This document shows positions 27,380-35,549 of a DNA stretch of 64,000 nt, piece after piece (position 1 is the first letter of the stretch; each line of letters starts with the position of its first letter). Where the stretch lies: NCBI GenBank assembly GCA_028284465.1, contig JANQRR010000002.1, positions 1 through 64,000 on the forward strand. Reading direction: 5' to 3'. The notes under the pieces are model-generated. The model was not told where the DNA came from. It searched no databases and saw only the letters and a list, made by a program, of their open reading frames with translations. This DNA is from Gammaproteobacteria bacterium (GTDB lineage: Bacteria > Pseudomonadota > Gammaproteobacteria > JAJFKO01). Made by a program: the position numbers and the translations under genes.

Positions 27380-28078
27380 ATGTGGCAGACTATTCATGAC
27401 TTTATAATAGGACTGAATGTTCCTTATCTTGAAGTATTTTATAATTTAGGTTCAATTCTCGTAATTCTTTCTATGGCCACGCGTAGCATAGTGTGGTTAA
27501 GAATAATTTTTGCACTGGCTTGTATTATTTTCGCGACTTTCGGTTATATGTCAAAGATTTATTCGATGTTTGTGTGGAATCTTGCATATATTGTTATGAA
27601 TAGTTATCAGCTCATGTGTCTCTATATTGATCAAAAGCCACTGATGTTACCGAAAGCGGCTAAAGAAGTTTTTACCAAGGATTTTGCAGGTTATATGACT
27701 AGTAGAACGTTTCTTTGGCTTTGGAAAAAAGGTGTCATTAAAACAATACAAGATGAGTATCTGCTACGGTGTGGTGACATCAATGATTGTTTGATAGTCA
27801 TTATTGATGGCGAAGTTATTTTTGAGCATGAAGGAGAATTTGTCGCTAAGCAAGGTAAAACTTTTTTTATTGGTAGCATGCATTTTTTCACCGGGGAACC
27901 AATGTCATTTGATATTCGTGCTAAAGGTAAGGTCGAATTTATTGTTTGGAAAAATGCATTAATAAAACAACTTAAGGAAAAATATCCAGATATTTATGCA
28001 AGCTTAACCACGGTGATTGGCGTTGATCTGGTGAGAAAGGTACGAGAATTCAACTTAAAACTTAGCATAGAAGATTAA
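27380..28078 (+). CDS. Bacterial Popeye-domain (POPDC-like) membrane protein with cyclic-nucleotide-binding fold
   Basis: The 232-residue protein has about three membrane segments in residues 18-82, then a beta-rich domain with the shape of a cNMP-binding fold (about 95-205). Segments match the Popeye family pattern: MFVWNLAYIVMNSYQLMCLY after TM2-3, LRCGDINDCLIVIIDGEVIF, and FIVWKNALIKQLKEKYPDIY followed by IGVDLVRKV. In animals, Popeye proteins bind cAMP at the membrane. The vertebrate DSPE and FQVT cAMP motifs are not conserved here (FIGSMHFFTGEP, MSFDIRAKG), so ligand is uncertain. It is a single gene between gpmI (divergent) and a convergent gene. Confidence 0.8.
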   Translation: MWQTIHDFIIGLNVPYLEVFYNLGSILVILSMATRSIVWLRIIFALACIIFATFGYMSKIYSMFVWNLAYIVMNSYQLMCLYIDQKPLMLPKAAKEVFTKDFAGYMTSRTFLWLWKKGVIKTIQDEYLLRCGDINDCLIVIIDGEVIFEHEGEFVAKQGKTFFIGSMHFFTGEPMSFDIRAKGKVEFIVWKNALIKQLKEKYPDIYASLTTVIGVDLVRKVREFNLKLSIED

Positions 28079-28102
28079 TTACCCTTGTTAGGATTATATT
28101 AG

Positions 28103-28699
28103 TTAGCGAGATTTTTGATATAAAATCATTTGCAATGTTTTATGATCTTTTAAATAAGCAACATGCTCGATATTAGTGTTTGTTTTAGTTTTTATAAACA
28201 CTTGTGCACCGTTATTGTTAGCTACAGAATTAATAGCAATAACCAAGCCTGATTTTAATTTATTAAGTTTCGCTGTTTGCGTTAAGCGAATTTTTGGTAA
28301 AGTCACAATTAATTGATTAGTTGTAGGCTGATGTAAAATGCTATAAGCAGCTTTGCCATTAAAATGAAAATCAATGATGGTTTCGGAGTTAGTCGTAGCG
28401 AGCGTTATGTTTTGTAATAACGATGCTGGAGTAGTGTTATTATTAACTAATGGTAACGTCGGTGATACTGTCATTACAGTATTAGTTTTAGTTGTGGTGG
28501 TGGTTTTTGTAGGGATTTGATCATGCGAGGGGTATTGGTAGCGATACCAAATAATAAACAAGACTACAGTTGCAACGGCAAGCATTAAAATGAATAGCCA
28601 TAACCAGGTTATGACGCTGGTTTTAGCAATGTTGGTAGGTTTGCTAGGTTCAGGTTGGTAATAATCAACCTTGTCTTTTGAGGGTTTGAATAAGTTCAC
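28103..28699 (-). CDS. Single-pass membrane protein with AMIN-like periplasmic domain
   Basis: The 198-residue product begins MNLFKPSKDKVDYY, with one strong helix at about 30-54 (VITWLWLFILMLAVATVVLF). A Thr/Pro-rich linker and a C-terminal domain with LQNITLATTNSETIIDFHFN and AAYSILHQPTTNQLIVTLPK follow. The alternating pattern is like the AMIN domain that targets envelope proteins to peptidoglycan. The GTG at 28699 has AAGGA upstream; a TTG 33 bases earlier is less likely. It follows ogt on the same strand. The function is unknown; localisation to the cell envelope is inferred. Confidence 0.65.
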   Translation of the reverse strand: MNLFKPSKDKVDYYQPEPSKPTNIAKTSVITWLWLFILMLAVATVVLFIIWYRYQYPSHDQIPTKTTTTTKTNTVMTVSPTLPLVNNNTTPASLLQNITLATTNSETIIDFHFNGKAAYSILHQPTTNQLIVTLPKIRLTQTAKLNKLKSGLVIAINSVANNNGAQVFIKTKTNTNIEHVAYLKDHKTLQMILYQKSR

Positions 28700-28769
28700 A
28701 AGGGTCCTTAATTCGTATCCATCGTCGCACAACTTCTAGTTAATATAATAAATTTTCTGGTTCCCGCGG

Positions 28770-29243
28770 TCAAGTCGTGCGGTGATCAAGATAATTTTCA
28801 TGGCTTAATAACCAGCGTTTGGTATTTATGCGTTTGCCAGCGGTTTTTCCTGCGAAACCACCAAGGCTTGTCGCGCTGACTATGCGGTGACACGGTATAA
28901 TGATAGGTATTGGATTGCAACGACAAGCTTGACCAATAGCACGCGGGCTAGAGTTAAGCTGTGTTGCTAATTGGCCGTAAGTTTTAACTGTGCCTAATGG
29001 GATCTTGCGAAGTGCTTGCCAAACGCGCTGTTGATAGGGTGTCCCAGAAAGTTGCAATGGCAACTGGAATGTAAATTGTGGATCAGCTAAATAGGCTCGT
29101 AATTGGGTGATAACGTCACGAATGAAGGGGCAGGCAGGAATTCGCGTCTTGGATTTTGACGTCCATAGATCAATCCCAATGAGTTGTTGATCATGAGTGT
29201 GAATAGCAAGTTTGCCACAAGGCCAAGGAATAACTGTGATCAT
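28770..29243 (-). CDS. ogt: Methylated-DNA-protein cysteine methyltransferase
   Basis: The 157-residue protein has the conserved active site PIIIPCHRIVSA with acceptor Cys118, a recognition helix region SSPRAIGQACRCNP and the downstream GGFAGKTAGKRINTKRWLL. It removes alkyl groups from O6-alkylguanine by transfer to its own Cys, a one-time reaction. Length fits Ogt rather than the two-domain Ada. It lies 19 bp after the rplS stop on the same strand, so it may be co-transcribed with the ribosomal operon. Confidence 0.94.
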   Translation of the reverse strand: MITVIPWPCGKLAIHTHDQQLIGIDLWTSKSKTRIPACPFIRDVITQLRAYLADPQFTFQLPLQLSGTPYQQRVWQALRKIPLGTVKTYGQLATQLNSSPRAIGQACRCNPIPIIIPCHRIVSATSLGGFAGKTAGKRINTKRWLLSHENYLDHRTT

Positions 29244-29262
29244 TATGATGCTAACAATTGTA

Positions 29263-29706
29263 TTACTCAGTGTCGGCCTTGGTTTCTTTTGTTTTGGTTT
29301 CTTTTGCTTTAGTTGCTTTTTTGCTAGGTTTATTATTACTGCTATTATTTTTACGCACTAATTTTTCTTTAATACGTGCTGCACGGCCACTTAATTCACG
29401 TAAATAATAAAGTTTTGCACCGCGTACGTCACCGCGACGTTTTACTTGAATAGAATCAATCTGGCGGCTATGAGTTTGGAAAACCCTTTCAACACCTTCA
29501 CCATGAGAAATTTTGCGTACCGTAAATGAAGAATTCAAACCACGGTTACGCTTGCCGATAACAACACCTTCAAATGCTTGTAAACGTTCACGGTTGCCTT
29601 CTTTCACTTTTACTTGCACAACAATGCTATCGCCTGCTCTAAATTCAGGAAGATCCGTTTTCATTTGTGCAGTTTCGATATCGTTAATAACTTTATTCAC
29701 GTTCAT
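29263..29706 (-). CDS. rplS: 50S ribosomal protein L19
   Basis: The 147-residue protein has the complete L19 core: [60 protein letters not shown] and [21 protein letters not shown]19 sits at the 30S-50S interface. The core ends near residue 115, as in E. coli; about 30 further residues are a Lys/Thr/Glu-rich tail ([19 protein letters not shown]). It overlaps trmD by 14 bp and is last in the rpsP-rimM-trmD-rplS operon. Confidence 0.97.
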   Translation of the reverse strand: MNVNKVINDIETAQMKTDLPEFRAGDSIVVQVKVKEGNRERLQAFEGVVIGKRNRGLNSSFTVRKISHGEGVERVFQTHSRQIDSIQVKRRGDVRGAKLYYLRELSGRAARIKEKLVRKNNSSNNKPSKKATKAKETKTKETKADTE

Positions 29707-30442
29707 GACTATCTCCTAGTTTAAATTCATTTAATAATTGCTGTTGTTCTTTCGTCAACGTTTTATGTTGCAATAAATCAGGACGTAATTGCCAGGTTCG
29801 TCCTAATGCTTGCTGTGCTCGCCAGCGTTTTATCGCTTGGTGATCACCCTTCATTAATATTTCCGGCACCTTTTTGCCATTAAATTCTTCTGGCCGAGTG
29901 TAATGTGGATGATCTAATAACCCATCTACAAACGAATCCTGCAAAGCAGAATCTGTATCACCCAGTGCACCAGGTATTTGGCGGATCATCGCATCCAATA
30001 ATACCATGATCGCTAATTCGCCGCCGCTAATGACATAATCGCCAATCGACCATTGCTCATCAATCGTAGCTGCAACAACGCGTTCATCAATGCCTTCATA
30101 GCGCCCAGCAACAAAGATCATTTGTTCGCGTGCCGCCAGCATATGCACGGCGCTATGATCTAAACGCTGGCCTTGCGGTGAAAGTTGGATAACTTTCGTT
30201 GTTGGCCCCATTGCAGCTTTTGCTGCGGTGATTGCCGCCGTTAACGGTTGTGCACACATCACCATACCAGGGCCTCCGCCATAAGGCCTGTCATCAACAC
30301 GTAGATGACGATCTTGGCTATAATCGCGCGGATTATAATAATGATAAGCAATTAATTGTTGTTGTCGTGCTCTTCCCGTGATCCCATAGTCCAGTGCCAT
30401 AAACATTTCTGGAAAGATACTCACAATGCCATATTGCTTCAT
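29693..30442 (-). CDS. trmD: tRNA (guanine-N1)-methyltransferase
   Basis: The 249-residue SPOUT methyltransferase has [10 protein letters not shown] at the start, [26 protein letters not shown] and [20 protein letters not shown] (trefoil-knot S-adenosylmethionine site), and the C-terminal [11 protein letters not shown]. It makes m1G37 in tRNAs and prevents frameshifting. It follows rimM with a 1-bp overlap and overlaps rplS by 14 bp. Confidence 0.97.
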   Translation of the reverse strand: MKQYGIVSIFPEMFMALDYGITGRARQQQLIAYHYYNPRDYSQDRHLRVDDRPYGGGPGMVMCAQPLTAAITAAKAAMGPTTKVIQLSPQGQRLDHSAVHMLAAREQMIFVAGRYEGIDERVVAATIDEQWSIGDYVISGGELAIMVLLDAMIRQIPGALGDTDSALQDSFVDGLLDHPHYTRPEEFNGKKVPEILMKGDHQAIKRWRAQQALGRTWQLRPDLLQHKTLTKEQQQLLNEFKLGDSHERE

Positions 30443-30942
30443 TAAAAATCCGCATCCCAGTTGACTCGAATAACATTTTGTTCGAGGTCAACTTCTATAA
30501 TTACCTCATTTAATATAAAGGGAATTAAATGTTCACGTTCCCCTATTACCACCATTACATCATTAGCAGGTGTTGCAAATAAATAATCAACCTTACCAAG
30601 AGTTATGTTAGCCTGATTAATTACCGCTAACCCTGTTAAGTCCGACCAATAATATTCACCTGCCGCCAACGTTGGTAATTGTGTCCTTGCTACGGCAATT
30701 GGCGCATTTGTTAATACTTTTGCCGCTTCACGATCGGTAATATCCGCAAAGCGCACCACAATGTTATTTGCCTGAATGCGTGACTCAGCAATATTATAAG
30801 TTTGCCAAGTGTTATCGAGTTCAAGTTGCCATGGTTGATAATCAAGGATGTTACTTCCTGGATCAGTATAGGAGTGTATTTTTATCCAACCATGAACTCC
30901 ATAAACCGCACCAACTTTGCCGATAACAAGCCGAGTTTTCAT
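30442..30942 (-). CDS. rimM: Ribosome maturation factor RimM
   Basis: The 166-residue protein starts with the RimM beta barrel (VIGKVGAVYGVHGWIKIHSY) and ends in a PRC-barrel-like domain (EYYWSDLTGLAVINQANITL, ending EVDLEQNVIRVNWDADF). It binds S19 and assists 30S head assembly. Length matches the family. It is between rpsP (17 bp away) and trmD (1-bp overlap) as in most gammaproteobacteria. Confidence 0.95.
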   Translation of the reverse strand: MKTRLVIGKVGAVYGVHGWIKIHSYTDPGSNILDYQPWQLELDNTWQTYNIAESRIQANNIVVRFADITDREAAKVLTNAPIAVARTQLPTLAAGEYYWSDLTGLAVINQANITLGKVDYLFATPANDVMVVIGEREHLIPFILNEVIIEVDLEQNVIRVNWDADF

Positions 30943-30959
30943 AGCTGTAACGACAGTTC

Positions 30960-31412
30960 CTACTCTTTCTCTTTGTCTGCAGGCTTCTCGTCAGTCGTTT
31001 CAGCAGCTGGTTTCTCAGCTTCAGTTTGTTCAGTTGTTTCACTTGCAGCAGCAGCTTCTTCTGCTGCTTGAGCTTCTGCTTTGGCGGCTGCTTGCGCTGC
31101 TTGTTGTTTAGCAACGGCAGCTTTAGTTTTACGATCGGCTTTGCGTTGTTTAATCTTTTCAGCCTTTGCCGGATTTTCTTGCAAATCGATTAAGTGGGTT
31201 ACTCGATCAGATGGTTGAGCACCTTGTGCCAACCAATAATTAACACGTTCTAGATTAATCCGTAGTGCTTCAGCGTTACCTCTGGCAACAGGATTATAAA
31301 ACCCAACTTTTTCGATGTAACGGCCAGTAGCCGCTCGGCGTTTGTCTGCCACGACAACATGGTAAAATGGCTGTTTTTTTGCCCCACCTCGGGCAAGACG
31401 AATAACTACCAT
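30960..31412 (-). CDS. rpsP: 30S ribosomal protein S16 with long Ala/Glu/Lys-rich C-terminal extension
   Basis: The first about 85 residues are a normal S16: [40 protein letters not shown] and [19 protein letters not shown]. The protein then continues to 150 residues with a low-complexity tail of Ala, Glu and Lys ([20 protein letters not shown] and on), nearly doubling the usual size. The tail keeps the reading frame and has normal base composition, so it is not a frameshift product. It is the first gene of the rpsP-rimM-trmD-rplS operon, 101 bp after ffh. Confidence 0.96.
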   Translation of the reverse strand: MVVIRLARGGAKKQPFYHVVVADKRRAATGRYIEKVGFYNPVARGNAEALRINLERVNYWLAQGAQPSDRVTHLIDLQENPAKAEKIKQRKADRKTKAAVAKQQAAQAAAKAEAQAAEEAAAASETTEQTEAEKPAAETTDEKPADKEKE

Positions 31413-31513
31413 AATTTATCTGATCCTCAATAATACAAATATCTATAGAAGGCGATGCATTATACGGAAAATTTCTGAGTTTGGAAAGCAAAATCTGGGC
31501 AAATTTCACTGAG

Positions 31514-32929
31514 CTACATTAAGCCGCCACCAGGTGGAAATCCGCCCATGCCACCTAGACCACCAGCGCCACCACCGCCTAAACCACCTGGTGGCAACAT
31601 GCCTTGCATTTGGCGCATCGCTTTTTTCATTCCACCTTTGGAGAGTTTTTTCATCATTTTCTGCATTTGTTTGAATTGTTTGAGTAAATTATTAAGGTCT
31701 TGGATTTGAGTGCCGGAACCTTGAGTAATACGACGCTTACGCGAACCATTGATCACCGCGGGAAAACGACGTTCTTGTTTAGTCATCGAATCAATCATTA
31801 CCGCAATGCGTTTAAAGTGTTTATCGTCGAATTGATTTTTCAATGCATCGGGAATTTGGCTCATGCCAGGGATTTTAGTCATTAAGCTCATCATCCCACC
31901 CATATTTTGCATTTGTTGTAATTGTTCGCGAAAGTCATTGAGATCAAAGGTTTTACCTTTTTTGATTTTTTTGCTGAGTTTTTCTGCTTTTTTGCGATCA
32001 ACTTTCTTTTCAATATCTTCAATTAAGGTAAGCACATCGCCCATGCCGAGAATACGCGAAGCAATCCGGTCCGGATGAAATGGCTCCAATGCTGTGAGTT
32101 TTTCACCAACCCCAAGAAATTTGATAGGCTTGCCAGTAATTTGGCGCATTGATAATGCGGCACCGCCACGAGCATCACCATCAATTTTCGTGAGAATAAT
32201 CCCGGTGAGAGGTAACGCTTGGTGAAACGCTAGAGCAGTTTTTGCGGCATCTTGGCCAGTCATGCTATCCACCACGAACAAGGTTTCAATCGGCTTGACC
32301 GCTGCATGGATTTGTTTAATTTCCGTCATCATCTCATCATCAATGTGTAAGCGCCCGGCAGTGTCGATGATAATGACGTCAGCAAATTGGGTTTTTGCGC
32401 TTGCTATAGCGTTAGTTGCAATCTCGACAGCATTTAACTGTGGATCATGTTCAAAGAATTTCACTTCAAGTTGTTGCGCTATCGTTTTAAGCTGCTCGAT
32501 AGCCGCTGGACGATAAATGTCGCAACTAGCTACCATCACGGTTTTCTTTTGTTCGCTAAGCCAGCGCGCGAGTTTACCAACGGTTGTGGTTTTACCTGAG
32601 CCTTGTAGCCCTGCCATCAATATCACCGCAGGCGGCGGACAATTTAAATTGAGTTCAGCATTAGCTTCGCCCATAATCTTGACTAATTGCTGATGGACAA
32701 TTTTAATCATTGCTTGCCCAGGGTTAAGGCCTAATTGGACTTCTTGGCCTTTGGCCAGTTCACGCAATTGCTCGACAAAATCTTTAATGATAGGTAAAGC
32801 AACATCAGCTTCAAGCAGTGCGCTACGGACATCGCGCAAAGTTTGTTGGATATTTTCGTCAGTTAAGCGGCCTTGGCCGCTGATATTTTTGCAGATTCGT
32901 GCAAAACGCTCACTGAGATTATTGAACAT
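31514..32929 (-). CDS. ffh: Signal recognition particle protein Ffh
   Basis: The 471-residue GTPase has an N domain, a G domain with GLQGSGKTTTVGKLARWL, the DTAGR loop and TKIDGDARGGAALSM, and a Met-rich M domain (about 300-440) that binds 4.5S RNA and signal peptides (SLMTKIPGMSQIP, GSGTQIQDLNNLLKQFKQMQ). It ends in an unusually Gly-rich tail (about 445-471, GGLGGGGAGGLGGMGG). It targets membrane proteins to SecYEG through FtsY. It precedes rpsP on the same strand and diverges from the ypjD-like gene. Confidence 0.97.
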   Translation of the reverse strand: MFNNLSERFARICKNISGQGRLTDENIQQTLRDVRSALLEADVALPIIKDFVEQLRELAKGQEVQLGLNPGQAMIKIVHQQLVKIMGEANAELNLNCPPPAVILMAGLQGSGKTTTVGKLARWLSEQKKTVMVASCDIYRPAAIEQLKTIAQQLEVKFFEHDPQLNAVEIATNAIASAKTQFADVIIIDTAGRLHIDDEMMTEIKQIHAAVKPIETLFVVDSMTGQDAAKTALAFHQALPLTGIILTKIDGDARGGAALSMRQITGKPIKFLGVGEKLTALEPFHPDRIASRILGMGDVLTLIEDIEKKVDRKKAEKLSKKIKKGKTFDLNDFREQLQQMQNMGGMMSLMTKIPGMSQIPDALKNQFDDKHFKRIAVMIDSMTKQERRFPAVINGSRKRRITQGSGTQIQDLNNLLKQFKQMQKMMKKLSKGGMKKAMRQMQGMLPPGGLGGGGAGGLGGMGGFPPGGGLM

Positions 32930-33051
32930 GATGATGGAACACCGTTAGTTTGAAATTAGCTAAAGGTCGCAAGTATATCATAAAATAGCAAAGCTTTTGC
33001 ACGTATATTAAGGCTATCATTGGACCAACTATCAAGGGTATAATCAATGTT

Positions 33052-33837
33052 ATGAATTATTGGATTTTAAATATCTTAGCCATGACAGCTTACTTGGTAG
33101 CAGCTAGTATGCAAGGCTTAACGCTGTCTGGGCGCGGCTTTATATCTAAATGGCCATGGTTTAGTGGTGGTGCGGCTGCGATCTGTGTTCATGCTATTTT
33201 GCTCTACCATTTGATTGATATAACTCGCGGGCAAAATCTTACATATATTAATGTATTTACCTTTATTATGTGGATGATTAGTTTATTGATAATAGTATTA
33301 TCGTTATATAAGCCAGTTGAGAGTTTAAGTATTGTTATTTTCCCTTTAGCAAGCGTATCAATTTTATTGGCGATAGCATTTCCGGGACAACGGATTCTAG
33401 CAACAAGCACTGATCCAAAACAGTTTATTCATATTTGGTTAGCGGTATTAGCATTTAGTGTGTTATGCATTGCGGGCTTACAAGCTGGATTAATTGCACT
33501 GCAAGAACGATGTTTGCGTCTTAAACAAATTGGTTCGATTTTACAATCGTTGCCGCCGCTTGAAACTATGGAAACATTGTTATTTCAAACTATTTTATTG
33601 GGATTTTTATTGCTAACGGCCGTAATCGTTTCTAGCATGGCAGCATTTAATAATATTTTTGCACCACCCTTGTTGCATCAAACGGTACTAGCTATTTTAG
33701 CATGGTTGATATTTGGTATGTTGCTATGGGGGCGCTATTATTTTGGTTGGCGCGGCCGGGTTGCCATTAGCTGGACTATTATCGGCGTGGTTATTTTAGT
33801 GATATCCTATTTTGGTAGTGCATTGGTTTTTCCTTAA
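33052..33837 (+). CDS. ypjD: Cytochrome c assembly (CcsA/YpjD)-family membrane protein
   Basis: The 261-residue protein has about eight membrane segments and the family segment IHIWLAVLAFSVLCIAGLQA, LIALQERCL, plus RGRVAISWTIIGVVILVI near the C-terminus. This matches the YpjD branch usually encoded beside ffh in gammaproteobacteria. The CcsA group handles heme in cytochrome c maturation, but YpjD itself has no proven role; an effect on the neighbouring CorB-like protein has been proposed. The corB-like gene follows 24 bp downstream. Confidence 0.88.
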   Translation: MNYWILNILAMTAYLVAASMQGLTLSGRGFISKWPWFSGGAAAICVHAILLYHLIDITRGQNLTYINVFTFIMWMISLLIIVLSLYKPVESLSIVIFPLASVSILLAIAFPGQRILATSTDPKQFIHIWLAVLAFSVLCIAGLQAGLIALQERCLRLKQIGSILQSLPPLETMETLLFQTILLGFLLLTAVIVSSMAAFNNIFAPPLLHQTVLAILAWLIFGMLLWGRYYFGWRGRVAISWTIIGVVILVISYFGSALVFP

Positions 33838-33861
33838 TATTTAACTGAGTGATGATAATTC

Positions 33862-35127
33862 GTGGAAGCGATCGATTTAATAAGTCTTTTTGGAGCTTTA
33901 ATCTTACTCATTTTTTTGTCGGGCTTTTTTTCTGGTTCAGAAACCGGAATGATGTCATTGAACCGATATCGTTTGCGTCATTTGTCTCGCAAGAAAAATC
34001 GTAATGCTCGTCGGGTGGAAAATTTATTAAAACGTCCCGATCGACTATTAGGCGTTATTTTAATCGGCAATACATTTGCAAATATTTTAGCATCAGCAAT
34101 TGCGACGATTATTACCGTACATTTTCTAGGTGATGTTGGGATAATTATTGCTACGGTCATTTTAACATTAGTTATTTTAATATTTGCTGAAGTTACACCG
34201 AAAACCTTAGCGGCATTATATCCTATGCGTTTTGCTTTTATAGTGTCATGGCCGCTGTCATTATTGCTACGTTTATTATACCCATTCGTGTGGTTTGCAA
34301 ACCTTATTGCAAATGGGGTATTGCGCATGTTTGGTGTACGTTTTCACTCTCGCATGATAGAAGCGCCATCGCGCGATGAATTGCGTTCTATCTTAAGAGA
34401 AGCGACGGGACGTGTACCACAAGAACATTTAGACATGTTAACCAGCATTTTAGATTTAGAAAGAGTAACCGTAAATGACATTATGGTGCCGCGCCAAGAA
34501 ATTATAGGCATTAACTTAAACGATTCATGGCAAGTTATCATGGATCAATTAACGCATAGTCAACATACACGTTTACCCGTGTATCGTGATGATATTGATA
34601 AAGTATTAGGAGTGTTACATATGCGTATGGCATTGCATTTGTTAGCACAAAATAAATTAAGCAAAGCTACTATTTTAGATATTGCTTATGAACCTTATTT
34701 TATTCCAGAGTCAACCTCGTTATATCGGCAATTATTGAATTTTCGTGATGTTAAACGTCGCACCGGATTGGTGGTGGACGAGTATGGCGATATCATTGGC
34801 TTGGCTACCATGGAAGATATTTTAGAAGAAGTCGTCGGTGAATTTACCACAGATATGGCAGCCGCTAATAAACATATTCGTTTGCAATATGATGGTAGTT
34901 ATTTAATAGATGGCACTATTGCTTTGCGAGATTTAAATCGCACGATGAATTGGCAATTTCCAGTTGAAGGCCCTAACACATTAAGTGGTTTGATTATTGA
35001 ATATTTAGAATCAATTCCTAACCTTGGTACGTGCGTTAAAATTGCAGGTTATCCCATGGAAGTTGTACAAGTCCAAGAAAATTTAGTTAAACTAGTGCGG
35101 GTTTATCCCCAAGCTAATATCACTTAA
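33862..35127 (+). CDS. CNNM/CorB-family protein (DUF21, CBS pair, CorC/HlyC domain)
   Basis: The 421-residue protein has an N-terminal DUF21 membrane domain (about 8-190; GFFSGSETGMMSLNRYRLRH, then VILIFAEVTPKTLAALYP). A CBS-domain pair (about 200-335; DIMVPRQEIIGI, LVVDEYGDIIGLATMEDILE) and a CorC_HlyC domain (about 345-418) follow. It resembles E. coli YfjD and the CorB magnesium transporters. The start is GTG at 33862 with a weak ribosome-binding site. It follows ypjD, the usual pairing, and its stop overlaps the convergent gene by 8 bp. Confidence 0.93.
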   Translation: MEAIDLISLFGALILLIFLSGFFSGSETGMMSLNRYRLRHLSRKKNRNARRVENLLKRPDRLLGVILIGNTFANILASAIATIITVHFLGDVGIIIATVILTLVILIFAEVTPKTLAALYPMRFAFIVSWPLSLLLRLLYPFVWFANLIANGVLRMFGVRFHSRMIEAPSRDELRSILREATGRVPQEHLDMLTSILDLERVTVNDIMVPRQEIIGINLNDSWQVIMDQLTHSQHTRLPVYRDDIDKVLGVLHMRMALHLLAQNKLSKATILDIAYEPYFIPESTSLYRQLLNFRDVKRRTGLVVDEYGDIIGLATMEDILEEVVGEFTTDMAAANKHIRLQYDGSYLIDGTIALRDLNRTMNWQFPVEGPNTLSGLIIEYLESIPNLGTCVKIAGYPMEVVQVQENLVKLVRVYPQANIT

Positions 35128-35491
35128 TTAATAATGCTGCAGCAACGCGGCGGTTTTCTGACGTTAAGACATTAAACGTACGACATGCCGCTGCTGTATC
35201 CATATATTCAATGCCTATATTACGTTGGTAAAATGCGGCAAGAATTTCTGGATTGACTGCCTGCCATTTATCACCAACGCCAAGAATAACAATATCTTGC
35301 TGAAGCGCAAAAATAGCTTCAAGATGTTTACTTTGTAATTCACTAAGTGATTGCGGTTGCCACGGTGATATTAATGTATTAGCAGTAAGAATGATGCTAT
35401 GGTTAATTTTATTATCGTTAATAGTAATAATGCCAGGCTCGTAGGCTTTAATTTGATAATTTGCATCATCTGAGTCTAGGATTAATTGCAT
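35120..35491 (-). CDS. Mth938-domain (DUF498) protein
   Basis: The 123-residue protein matches the small Mth938/NDUFAF3-like family: a beta-rich start (YEPGIITINDNKINHSIILT), LEAIFALQQDIVILGVGDKW and IGIEYMDTAAACRTFNVLTS, then EAR-like ENRRVAAALLI at the end. The mitochondrial relative NDUFAF3 helps assemble complex I; the bacterial role is unknown. ATG 35491 is chosen over an upstream GTG. The gene is divergent from recJ, 58 bp between starts. Confidence 0.88.
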   Translation of the reverse strand: MQLILDSDDANYQIKAYEPGIITINDNKINHSIILTANTLISPWQPQSLSELQSKHLEAIFALQQDIVILGVGDKWQAVNPEILAAFYQRNIGIEYMDTAAACRTFNVLTSENRRVAAALLIK

Positions 35492-35549
35492 TATTAACAC
35501 ACTTCTAATAATATAGCTGCCACAAGATCATAACAGAGCATAAGGGAAA

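Noticed and set aside
30863..31114. Lys/Gln-rich open frames on both strands over the rpsP tail
   Set aside because: They arise from the low-complexity DNA of the S16 tail in other frames.
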